Assembly: GCA_023432005.1 (NCBI GenBank) | Contig: JAEYVF010000110.1 | Span: 1-12,132, forward strand | Origin: Actinomycetes bacterium | Lineage (GTDB): Bacteria; Actinomycetota; Actinomycetes; Actinomycetales; Microbacteriaceae | Reading direction: 5' to 3' | Length of the DNA stretch: 12,132 bases | The notes under the pieces: model-generated | The model's database searches: none | Seen by the model: the letters and a program-made list of their open reading frames with translations, nothing else | Told to the model about the DNA's origin: nothing | Position numbers and translations under genes: made by a program | Shown: positions 1 to 6,347 of the stretch, one piece after another | Numbering within the stretch: the stretch's first letter is position 1 | How the letters are laid out: every line of letters begins with the position of its first letter

Positions 1-569
1 TCGCACAGCTGCAGCACGGCGAGCTCGTCGGCGCGCAGCGTCGCGAGGTCGGCGGGGGTCGTGCCGCCGCGCGTCGCGTGGAGGGTGTCGACGATGAGGC
101 CCGCGCCCGGCACCTCGGCGACGATCGCCGCCGCCTGGGCCAGCGTCGCGACGGCGCGGTACGGCATGGGCTCGATGAGGGTGCGCAGGCCGAACTCGGA
201 TGCGGCCTCCGCGAGCGCCGCGAACGTGTCCGCGCAGCGGTCTGCATCGGGGTCGTCGGAGAAGGAGTACAGCAGGCTCGCGCCGACCTCGGCCCCCTCC
301 TCCAGTAGGGGGAGGAGGGCGTCGAACTCGGCGGCGAGAGTCGGGGTGATCGCGACGGCCTCGATCGCGTGCACGCGCACGCCGCTCCCGGCGATGGCGC
401 GCGCGAAGGCCGCGGTGTCGAGCCGTTCGCCCGCCCACGCGGGCTCGCCGCCCGGGATGTGGATGGTGCGCAGGCTCACGCTCACGAAGCCCGCGCGGGC
501 GGCGGCGCGGTGGAACGCGGCCGGCGGGAGGTCGAGGGCCGTGAGGTGATCGATCGCGAGCTCAGGCAT
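1..569 (-). CDS. Sugar phosphate isomerase/epimerase (TIM barrel), 3' part outside window
   Basis: This is the last visible gene of the tct operon. It reads leftwards from ATG 569-567 and is still open at position 1, giving 189 complete codons of a protein I would expect to be about 270 residues. Seen: a TIM-barrel pattern of alternating strands and helices, IEPMPYRAV at residues 132-140 and LIVDTLHATRGG at 158-169. These place E133, D161 and H164 where members of the xylose-isomerase-like/AP-endonuclease-2 family bind a divalent metal. Family knowledge: such enzymes isomerise or epimerise keto-sugars or sugar acids (IolE, IolH and UlaE types). The start overlaps the stop of the upstream zinc dehydrogenase by 8 nt and has no strong Shine-Dalgarno, so coupled translation is likely. 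The exact reaction cannot be assigned. It could equally be an inosose dehydratase or a hydroxypyruvate isomerase-like protein. Confidence 0.85.
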   Translation of the reverse strand, partial: MPELAIDHLTALDLPPAAFHRAAARAGFVSVSLRTIHIPGGEPAWAGERLDTAAFARAIAGSGVRVHAIEAVAITPTLAAEFDALLPLLEEGAEVGASLLYSFSDDPDADRCADTFAALAEAASEFGLRTLIEPMPYRAVATLAQAAAIVAEVPGAGLIVDTLHATRGGTTPADLATLRADELAVLQLC

Positions 570-1551
570 CCGATCCACCCCCCACGCGGATCCAGGTCTT
601 GTCGGGGCGGGCGCCCGCGCCCGTGAGGGCCTCGGCCGCGTCCTCGAGCGAGAACGCCCCGCCGAGCACGAGGCCCGGGCGCGCTCCGCCGCGCACGACG
701 GTCGCGATGACCTCGGCGTAGTCGGCGGGGTGGTCGTAGATCATCGAGCCGATGATCGTGATGCCCCGGCGCACGAGGGTCTTGGTGTCGACGGGGAACG
801 GCGACTCGCCGACGCCGATGACGACCATGAGGCCCCGGGGGTCGAGCAGCTCGACGCCGTGAGCGGCCGCGGCGCCCGCGCCCGACGACTCGAAGACGAG
901 GTCGAAGCGCTCGCCCACCTCGACGCGGCGCGCGCCCAGCTCCACGGCCTTCGCGACGCGCTCGTCCGAGATGTCGAGGATCGCGGGCACGATGCCACGC
1001 CGCACGAGCACGTCGGCGAGGATGCGGCCGATGCTGCCGGCACCCGTGATCGCGATGCGCGGACGCGCGGAGAGCTCGCCCGCGCGACGGATGGCGCCCA
1101 TCGCGACCGCGAGCGGCTCGAGGCACGCCGCGTCCTCGTCGGCGATCGCCGCGGGAAGCGGCCACGCGAACTCGGCGGGCACGGCGACGCGCTCCGCGAG
1201 GAAGCCCTGCTCGGTGACGACGGGGCTCCGGCGGGCGGTGCACAGCGAGGGCACGCCGTCGCCGCAGGGGACGCACGTGCCGCACGGGTAGTTGGGCTCG
1301 ATCGCGACACGCTCGCCCACGCGGGCGGGGTCGACATCCGCTCCCACGGCGACGATCGTGCCGAAGGGCTCATGGCCCACGACGAGGCCGCCCGCGACGA
1401 TGTCGCGCTGACCCGTCACGTAGGCGAGGTCCGTGCCGCAGATGCCCGTGGCCGCGACCGCGACGACGACGTCGCCGGAGGCGCACGCGGGCTCGGGCCA
1501 GTCGTCGACGATCTCGACGACGCCCGGAGCGGTGAGGACGGCGGCACGCAT
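562..1551 (-). CDS. Zinc-dependent medium-chain alcohol/polyol dehydrogenase
   Basis: A cytoplasmic NAD(P)-dependent MDR enzyme of 329 residues that probably interconverts a secondary alcohol of a polyol or sugar acid and the ketone. Seen: catalytic zinc ligands C38 (GICGTD), H60-E61 (GHEPFG) and a candidate E145. The four structural-zinc cysteines are C90, C93, C96 and C104 in the classical C-x2-C-x2-C-x7-C spacing. The Rossmann glycine motif is TGAGSIG at 169-175, and D193 ends the second strand, which favours NAD over NADP. It is slightly shorter than the usual 340-350 residues. The ATG at 1551-1549 shares base 1551 with the SDR stop codon (TGATG), so translation is probably coupled; no good Shine-Dalgarno is present. 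A longer open frame runs upstream but would read through the SDR gene in another frame. Sorbitol/iditol or threonine dehydrogenase-like activities are plausible, but the substrate is unknown. Confidence 0.93.
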   Translation of the reverse strand: MRAAVLTAPGVVEIVDDWPEPACASGDVVVAVAATGICGTDLAYVTGQRDIVAGGLVVGHEPFGTIVAVGADVDPARVGERVAIEPNYPCGTCVPCGDGVPSLCTARRSPVVTEQGFLAERVAVPAEFAWPLPAAIADEDAACLEPLAVAMGAIRRAGELSARPRIAITGAGSIGRILADVLVRRGIVPAILDISDERVAKAVELGARRVEVGERFDLVFESSGAGAAAAHGVELLDPRGLMVVIGVGESPFPVDTKTLVRRGITIIGSMIYDHPADYAEVIATVVRGGARPGLVLGGAFSLEDAAEALTGAGARPDKTWIRVGGGSDA

Positions 1552-2315
1552 CAGGCGGTGATCCCGCCGTCGACGGTCACGATCTGACCGGTGAGGTACG
1601 CGGAGTCCTCGGTCGCCAGGAAGACGGCGGCCCCGGCGAGGTCGTCGGCGAGGGAGATGCGGCCGAGCGGGATCTCGGCGGCGTAGCGCTCGAAGCGCGC
1701 GGCACGGGCGTCGTCGTCGTCGAAGACGCCCTTCCAGAGCGGGGTCTCGACGATGCCCGGCGCGATGCCGCTCACGGTGATGCCGTGGGGCGCGAGGGCA
1801 CGTGAGCCGCTCGCGATGAGGGAGGAGGTCGTCGCCTTGCTCGCGGCGTAGGCGACCCAGTCGAGGTTGTTGCGGCGACCGGAGATCGAGGTGAGGTTGA
1901 TGATCCTGCCCCCCTCGCCCTGCTCGATCATGTGGCGCGCCGACTCCTGCATGCCGATGAGGGTGCCGAGGCCGTTGACGCGCTGGTGCCGCATCCAGAT
2001 CTCGGCGGAGGTCGCGAAGAGCTCCGCCGAGAACGAGATGCCTGCGTTGTTGACCATGACGTCGATGCGTCCGAACCGGCCGCGCGCCTCCGCGAGGCCG
2101 GCCCGGACCGCACCGCGGTCGGTCACATCCATCTCGACCGCCATCGCGGTCCCCCCGCGGGCGACGATGTCGTCGCACACGGCCGCAGCCGCGGCGAGGT
2201 CGATGTCGGCGATCGTCACGCACGCACCCTCCAGTGCGTAGCGGCGCGCGATCGCCTCACCGATGCCCTTGCCCGCCCCGGTGACGACGGTCGAGATGGA
2301 TGTGAGCCGGTTCAT
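1551..2315 (-). CDS. Short-chain dehydrogenase/reductase (SDR, FabG-like)
   Basis: A classical SDR oxidoreductase of 254 residues, the normal family length. Seen: cofactor motif TGAGKGIG at 12-19; acidic D37 after the second strand, which predicts NAD(H); NNAG at 89-92; N114; catalytic S143 with Y156-x3-K160; the PG motif at 186-187; and the C-terminal VDGG at 248-251. The full N-S-Y-K tetrad is therefore intact. The ATG at 2315-2313 uses the last base of the tctC stop codon, giving TGATG, and its own TGA overlaps the next ATG in the same way. No Shine-Dalgarno is visible upstream, so it is likely translated by termination-reinitiation. Placed directly behind the transporter, it probably performs the first or second oxidation of the imported compound; this is inference. 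Specificity is not readable. Confidence 0.94.
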   Translation of the reverse strand: MNRLTSISTVVTGAGKGIGEAIARRYALEGACVTIADIDLAAAAAVCDDIVARGGTAMAVEMDVTDRGAVRAGLAEARGRFGRIDVMVNNAGISFSAELFATSAEIWMRHQRVNGLGTLIGMQESARHMIEQGEGGRIINLTSISGRRNNLDWVAYAASKATTSSLIASGSRALAPHGITVSGIAPGIVETPLWKGVFDDDDARAARFERYAAEIPLGRISLADDLAGAAVFLATEDSAYLTGQIVTVDGGITA

Positions 2316-3328
2316 CAGGTGAGGGAGATGCCGAACTTGGCGAGCGCGTCCTTCGACGTCTTCGCCGTCTTCGCGAGGTCGGCGTACCAGCTCGCCTCGT
2401 CCTCGGCCGTCAGCAGCGGCATGTAGTTCGCCTGGGTGAACTCCTGGAAGTTCTCGCCCTCGGCGGCCGCGAGCACGGCCTCGCGCAGGATCTCGACGAC
2501 GGATGCGTCGGTCCCGGCGGGAGCGGCCACGCCCCACACGGTCATCGTCATCGCACTCGTGTCGACCTTGAGCGACTCGAGCGTGGGCGTGCCCTCGAGG
2601 TAGTCGAGCTCCTCCCCGTCGGGGGTGAGCACGGCCACAGCCTTGAGCGCACCGCTCGCGATCTGCGGCATGGCGACCGAGGCGTCGAGCATGGCGACGT
2701 CGACCTGGCCGCCGACGACGGCCTGCACGGCCTCGGCGGCGCCGTTGAACGGCACCTGCGTCGCGTCGACGTCGAGCTCGTCGAACATCATGAGCATGTT
2801 GAGGTGCGTGGGCGCGCCGTTGCCGGTCGAGGCGTAGGTGACGCTGCTCTTCTTCTTCAGGTCGGAGAAGTCGGAGATGCCGTCGGCGCCCGTGACGATG
2901 ATGTACGGCTGGCTGATCGTGCCCGCGACGGGCTCGAAGCTGTCGAAGGAGTACGCGACGCCGTCACGGAGCTCCGACTGCACGAAGCCGTCGCCCGTCG
3001 AGTAGGTGAGCGTGTAGCCGTCGGCCTTCGAGGTGGCGACCTCGCTGAGGCCCGTGATGCCGGATGCGCCGGGGCGGTTCTCGACGACGATCGTCACGCC
3101 GAGCTCGGCCTCGAGGTCCTGCGCGAGTGCGCGCGCCGAGATGTCGGTCGGGCCGCCGGCGCCGTAGGGGACGATGAGGGTGATGTTCCCCTTGGGGAAG
3201 TCGGCCGAAGCGCCGCCATTGGACGCCGGTTCCGCGGCGGGCGTGCTCGAGCACGCTGCGAGCCCGACCAGGGTGGCGGCCGCTGCCGCGATCACCGCGG
3301 CGGGACGCCCGAAGTTCGAAAACCTCAT
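2315..3328 (-). CDS. tctC: TctC/Bug-type tripartite tricarboxylate transporter binding lipoprotein
   Basis: The extracytoplasmic solute-binding protein of a TTT transporter, which captures an organic acid and delivers it to TctAB. It has 337 residues. Seen: a basic start (MRFSNFGR), an alanine-rich hydrophobic segment at 10-25 and a lipobox LAAC with C26, so it is a membrane-anchored lipoprotein, as expected in a Gram-positive cell. A Ser/Pro/Gly-rich linker follows to about residue 43. Bug-family signatures are VPYGAGGPTD at 53-62 and VVENRPGASG at 81-90, with the domain continuing to the C-terminus. The ATG at 3328-3326 has a strong GAGGAG 5 nt upstream and overlaps the tctA stop by 4 nt (ATGA). 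Known family substrates include citrate, other carboxylates and aromatic acids. The ligand here is unknown, but the neighbouring dehydrogenases suggest a hydroxy or sugar acid. Confidence 0.95.
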   Translation of the reverse strand: MRFSNFGRPAAVIAAAAATLVGLAACSSTPAAEPASNGGASADFPKGNITLIVPYGAGGPTDISARALAQDLEAELGVTIVVENRPGASGITGLSEVATSKADGYTLTYSTGDGFVQSELRDGVAYSFDSFEPVAGTISQPYIIVTGADGISDFSDLKKKSSVTYASTGNGAPTHLNMLMMFDELDVDATQVPFNGAAEAVQAVVGGQVDVAMLDASVAMPQIASGALKAVAVLTPDGEELDYLEGTPTLESLKVDTSAMTMTVWGVAAPAGTDASVVEILREAVLAAAEGENFQEFTQANYMPLLTAEDEASWYADLAKTAKTSKDALAKFGISLT

Positions 3329-5034
3329 TGTTCTCCTCGTGTCTTGGTGTTGGTGGGAACGGTGACGGCGTCTCCGGATGCGGCGGCGTCGTCCTCGGCG
3401 GCGGCGACCGGGGCATCCGGTGCATCGACGTCAAGAGGGGTGGGGCGCTTGCCGAAGGGCAGCAGGCGCCGACGGGGGATGGTCGCGAGCGAGCCCGTGG
3501 CATCCGGGATCTCCTTGCCGCGCTTCTGGGCGCGGGTGATCGCGTAGTACTTGCGCTCGGCGCGGCTGCGCCGGCGCGCGATCAGCTGGAAGACCACGAG
3601 GCCCACGAGCACGAGCACGAAGATGAGCGACACGGGGCGCGTCACGAAGATGCCGACGCTTCCGCCCGACATGAGGAGGCTCTGCTTGAACGAGCTCTCG
3701 AGCAGCGGGCCGAGCACGAGAGCGAGAGCGAGCGGGCCCGGGTCGAAGCCGGTCTTGCGCATCGCGTAGCCGATGACGCCGAAGCCCAGCATGATCCACA
3801 TGTCGAAGATCGAGTTCGAGACGCTGTAGACGCCGACCATCGTGATGAGCACGATGACCGTCGCGAGCACACCGATGCGCACGCGCACGAGGTTCACGAA
3901 CATGCCGACCATGGGCAGGCTCAGCACGAGCAGCATGAGGTTGCCGAGGATCATCGAGGCGAGCACGCCCCAGAAGACGCCGGGGTGCTCGGTCACGAGC
4001 GACGGGCCGGGCGTGATGCCCTGGATGAGGAGGGCGCCGTAGAGCAGCGCGAGCACGACGTTCGACGGGATGCCGAGCGAGAGCAGCGGGAGGAACGAGG
4101 AGGTCGATCCGGCGTTGTTCGCCGTCTCGGGGCCGGCGACACCCGCGATGGCGCCCTTGCCGAACTCCTCGGGGTGCTTCGAGACCTTCTTCTCGACCGC
4201 GTACGACGCGAGCGAGGAGACGACGCCGCCGCCGCCCGGGAGGAGCCCGAGGAAGAAGCCGAGGACCGAGCCGCGCGTGATGGCGCCCGCCGAGTCCTTC
4301 ATGTCCTTCTTGGTGGGGAGGACGCGGCCGATCTTGCCGCTCACGCGGGCGGCGCGCACCTCGTGCTCGAGGTCGTACAGCACGTCTCCGAGTCCGAAGA
4401 GGCCCATCGAGACGGCGACGAAGTCGATGCCGCGCAGCAGCTCGGGCGAGCCGAAGGTGAAGCGCGAGACGCCCGACACCATGTCGATGCCGACGGTCGC
4501 GACGAGCAGGCCGATCGCGGCGATGATGAGGTTCTTCGAGGGCTTCGCCTGGCCGAGCACCGTCACCATGACGAGGCCGGCGAGCGCGAGCATCGCGTAC
4601 TCGGGCGGGCCGAGCTTCACGGCGAACTGGGCGATGACGGGCGAGAAGAAGAACAGGCCGATGATCGCGACCGAGCCGCCGATGAACGACCCGATCGCCG
4701 AGATGCCGAGCGCGGGGCCGGCGCGGCCCTTGAGCGCCATCTGGTGCCCGTCGTAGACGGTCACGACGCTCGCGGCCTCGCCCGGCAGCTTCATGAGCAC
4801 CGACGTGATCGTGCCGCCGTAGTAGGCGCCGTAGTAGATGCCCGCGAGCATGACGATCGCGGCCTCGGGCGGCAGCACGTAGGTGAGCGGCAGCATGAGC
4901 GCGATCGTGGGGGCGGGGCCGAGGCCCGGCAGCACGCCGACGATCATGCCGAGCAGCACGCCGATGAAGACGAAGAGGATGTTGATCGGCTGGAGCGCGA
5001 CCGAGAAGCCTTCGAGAACGCCGTTGATGTCCAA
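3325..5034 (-). CDS. tctA: TctA, large membrane subunit of tripartite tricarboxylate transporter
   Basis: The large integral-membrane permease, an ion-coupled symporter with TctB and TctC. It has 569 residues against about 500 typically. Seen: many hydrophobic helices from about residue 15 to 485. The two related glycine-rich signatures of the internally duplicated family are GLGPAP at 38-43 followed by PGEAASVVT at 84-92, and GLLPGGGG at 263-270 followed by GPETANNA at 301-308 and GIPSN at 321-325. After the last helix there is an unusual cytoplasmic tail of about 80 residues, first basic (RRRSRAERK) and then Ala/Asp/Glu-rich. The start is TTG at 5034-5032, two bases after the tctB stop, with GGAAGG upstream. 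No ATG or GTG is available before M30, which lies inside the first conserved helix, so TTG is the best start. Order tctB-tctA-tctC differs from the classical tctC-tctB-tctA. Confidence 0.95.
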   Translation of the reverse strand: MDINGVLEGFSVALQPINILFVFIGVLLGMIVGVLPGLGPAPTIALMLPLTYVLPPEAAIVMLAGIYYGAYYGGTITSVLMKLPGEAASVVTVYDGHQMALKGRAGPALGISAIGSFIGGSVAIIGLFFFSPVIAQFAVKLGPPEYAMLALAGLVMVTVLGQAKPSKNLIIAAIGLLVATVGIDMVSGVSRFTFGSPELLRGIDFVAVSMGLFGLGDVLYDLEHEVRAARVSGKIGRVLPTKKDMKDSAGAITRGSVLGFFLGLLPGGGGVVSSLASYAVEKKVSKHPEEFGKGAIAGVAGPETANNAGSTSSFLPLLSLGIPSNVVLALLYGALLIQGITPGPSLVTEHPGVFWGVLASMILGNLMLLVLSLPMVGMFVNLVRVRIGVLATVIVLITMVGVYSVSNSIFDMWIMLGFGVIGYAMRKTGFDPGPLALALVLGPLLESSFKQSLLMSGGSVGIFVTRPVSLIFVLVLVGLVVFQLIARRRSRAERKYYAITRAQKRGKEIPDATGSLATIPRRRLLPFGKRPTPLDVDAPDAPVAAAEDDAAASGDAVTVPTNTKTRGEQ

Positions 5035-5036
5035 GA

Positions 5037-5522
5037 TCAGTACCTTCCGCCCGTGATGAGCGACAGCACGGGGTCGTGGGGCGTCGGCACGCCGAGGAGC
5101 ACGGGGAAGATCACGACGAAGGCGACCGTGAAGAGCACGGTCGCGATGATCGTGAACCGCCAGGACTCACGCGCGAAGAGCTTGAGCCACACGAGCGAGA
5201 AGACGAGCGCGGAGATGGTGAGGCCGACGTTCGCGAACATGACGACGAAGAAGCCGATCCACACGAAGCCGCCGACCGAGATGATCGAGCGCTTGGTGAG
5301 TCCCTCGTAGTCGCTTCCGTCCCGCTCGGTGAGGAGCACGAACACCGCGGTGGCCATGAGGAAGCCGGAGACGAGCACGGGCCACATGCCGGCGCCCGGA
5401 GCCTGGAAGGTCCCCAGGGGCAGCTGCAGCGACATCCACAGGAACACCGCGCCGAGCAGCACGATGAACAGGCTCACGAGCCTGAACCGGGAGCGCAGGG
5501 GAGCTTTCTCGGTCGTCGTCAT
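5037..5522 (-). CDS. tctB: TctB, small membrane subunit of tripartite tricarboxylate transporter
   Basis: The small four-helix membrane subunit that partners TctA in the cytoplasmic membrane. It has 161 residues, normal for the poorly conserved TctB family. Seen: hydrophobic segments near residues 15-35, 48-65, 80-116 (two helices) and 123-145; the PGAGMWP stretch at 42-48, matching the conserved Pro/Gly-rich segment after helix 1; and a short polar C-terminus. I chose ATG 5522-5520 because GAGGAGG (5534-5528) lies 5 nt before it. A frame extension to 5600 would add 26 non-conserved residues and would need translation to begin upstream of the predicted transcription start. It is the first gene of the operon, and its promoter lies in the divergent region shared with the GntR regulator. 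Identification rests on topology plus adjacency to tctA, because TctB sequences diverge strongly. Confidence 0.9.
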   Translation of the reverse strand: MTTTEKAPLRSRFRLVSLFIVLLGAVFLWMSLQLPLGTFQAPGAGMWPVLVSGFLMATAVFVLLTERDGSDYEGLTKRSIISVGGFVWIGFFVVMFANVGLTISALVFSLVWLKLFARESWRFTIIATVLFTVAFVVIFPVLLGVPTPHDPVLSLITGGRY

Positions 5523-5527
5523 ACACA

Positions 5528-5534
5528 CCTCCTC
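5528..5534 (-). promoter_or_regulatory. Strong Shine-Dalgarno deciding the tctB start
   Basis: GAGGAGG on the minus strand is separated by 5 nt from ATG 5522-5520. It fixes the tctB start and argues against the longer open frame that begins at 5600. Confidence 0.85.
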
Positions 5535-5542
5535 GTGTCCGC

Positions 5543-5567
5543 CCCCAACCGGGCTACAACGGTGGGG
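5543..5567 (-). promoter_or_regulatory. 5'-UTR stem-loop of the tct operon
   Basis: On the minus strand, CCCCACCG (5567-5560) can pair with CGGTTGGGG (5551-5543), leaving one bulged T and an 8-nt loop. It begins about 4 nt downstream of the predicted transcription start (near 5571) and ends 8 nt before the Shine-Dalgarno. It could be an mRNA 5'-end stabilising hairpin, a translational control element or a protein-binding palindrome. The pairing is seen; the function is inferred. Confidence 0.45.
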
Positions 5568-5577
5568 TACAGCGGAG

Positions 5578-5607
5578 ACTGTACGAACGAGGCGATGCAT
5601 TTGTCAA
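5578..5607 (-). promoter_or_regulatory. Probable sigma-70-type promoter of the tct operon
   Basis: On the minus strand a perfect -35 TTGACA (5607-5602) is followed after 18 nt by TACAGT (5583-5578), a 4/6 match to TATAAT and a full match to the TAnnnT actinobacterial consensus. The predicted start is near 5571, giving a leader of about 50 nt before tctB. The -35 box lies inside the repeat cluster at 5595-5625, so a bound regulator there would block RNA polymerase. Confidence 0.65.
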
Positions 5608-5625
5608 ACTGGAATGCATTCTGTC
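5595..5625. promoter_or_regulatory. Candidate GntR-type operator: overlapping inverted and direct repeats
   Basis: This A/T-rich island in the divergent region contains three overlapping symmetries. TGCATT (5596-5601) and AATGCA (5613-5618) form an inverted repeat with an 11-nt spacer. GAATGCATTC (5612-5621) is a perfect 10-bp palindrome. ATGCATTTGTC (5595-5605) and ATGCATTCTGTC (5614-5625) are near-identical direct repeats offset by 19-20 bp, about two helical turns. The cluster covers the tct -35 box and ends 6 bp before the regulator's -10 box. The adjacent FadR-like protein is the obvious candidate ligand; this is inference. Confidence 0.55.
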
Positions 5626-5631
5626 TTGCAC

Positions 5632-5637
5632 TATGCT
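5632..5637 (+). promoter_or_regulatory. Candidate -10 box for a leaderless regulator transcript
   Basis: TATGCT ends 7 nt before ATG 5645, the spacing expected when transcription begins at or one base before the start codon. No Shine-Dalgarno precedes either possible ATG (5633 or 5645), which supports leaderless translation from 5645. The -35 region is not convincing. Confidence 0.4.
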
Positions 5638-5644
5638 TTCCGCC

Positions 5645-6340
5645 ATGGCTCGACAAGGAGACTCGAAGACACTGGCGTCTCACGTCTACGACCTGATCAG
5701 CCACGACATCATGTACGGTCGGTGGCTCCCCGGCTCGAGCCTGCGTCCGGCCGAGCTGTCGAAGATCTACGGGACCAGCACGACCGTCATCCGCGAGGTG
5801 CTCGTGCGCCTCGCCGCGGAGCGCCTCGCCGTGACGACGCCCGCGAAGGGCTTCTCGGTTCCCGCGCTCACGGCGACCGATCTCGAGGACCTCACGATGG
5901 TCCGCACCCACAACGACGCGCTCGCCCTGCGGCTCGCGATCGAGCGCGCCACGCTCGAGTGGGAGTCGGACATCATGGCGAAGCACCACGTGCTCGCGCG
6001 CACCGAGCGCCGCTCGGACGACGATCCCCTGCACATCCGCGACGAGTGGTCGGCCGCGCACCGCGAGTTCCACGCCGCGCTCGTCGCCGGATGCCGGGTG
6101 CCGCTCCTGCTCGACCTCTCGCGCACGCTCTTCGACTCGACCGAGCTGTATCGGCGCTGGTCGGCCCCCTCCCCCGCGGCCCTCAAGCGCGACGTGCCGC
6201 ACGAGCACGCGCTCATCCTCGAGGCCGCCCTCGACCGCGACGCCGACAAGGCGGTCGAGCTGCTCACCGAGCACTACGACCAGTCGCTCCGCGTCATGCT
6301 CGCGGCGGGCTTCGTCGACCTGCCCACGGGCGAGGACTGA
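5645..6340 (+). CDS. GntR-family (FadR/FCD subfamily) transcriptional regulator
   Basis: A ligand-responsive DNA-binding protein of 231 residues, likely controlling the divergent tct operon and its own transcript. Seen: an N-terminal winged helix-turn-helix at about 8-72 (LRPAELSKIYGTSTTVIREV, then the wing near TPAKGFSV), and a helical FCD effector domain at about 77-225. The FCD domain carries the expected polar/metal positions, including D91, H139/H143 (HREFH), H188 (HEH) and H210. Family knowledge: FCD domains bind small organic acids, often with a metal, and release DNA on binding. I prefer ATG 5645 over ATG 5633 because of the -10 box placement. The adjacent repeat cluster is its likely operator. 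It is followed after 7 nt by the dehydrogenase gene, so the two are probably co-transcribed. Confidence 0.92.
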   Translation: MARQGDSKTLASHVYDLISHDIMYGRWLPGSSLRPAELSKIYGTSTTVIREVLVRLAAERLAVTTPAKGFSVPALTATDLEDLTMVRTHNDALALRLAIERATLEWESDIMAKHHVLARTERRSDDDPLHIRDEWSAAHREFHAALVAGCRVPLLLDLSRTLFDSTELYRRWSAPSPAALKRDVPHEHALILEAALDRDADKAVELLTEHYDQSLRVMLAAGFVDLPTGED

Positions 6341-6347
6341 CCCCGAC

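Noticed and set aside
1552..2223. N-terminal extension of the zinc dehydrogenase frame
   Set aside because: It reads through the SDR gene out of frame; the MDR domain begins at ATG 1551, which is coupled to the SDR stop.
3328..5310. A 660-codon plus-strand open frame antisense to tctA and tctB, rich in Asp, Glu, His and Arg
   Set aside because: It is the mirror of a high-GC gene with third-position bias; the composition is typical of antisense shadows, and tctA/tctB on the other strand show full family motifs and coupling.
5523..5600. A 26-codon N-terminal extension of tctB
   Set aside because: It would begin upstream of the predicted transcription start, and the strong GAGGAGG is placed for ATG 5522.
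5601..5606. TTGTCA as the plus-strand -35 box for the regulator
   Set aside because: It lies 25 nt from TATGCT, too far for a functional pairing; the same bases read on the minus strand give the tct -35 TTGACA at 18-nt spacing.
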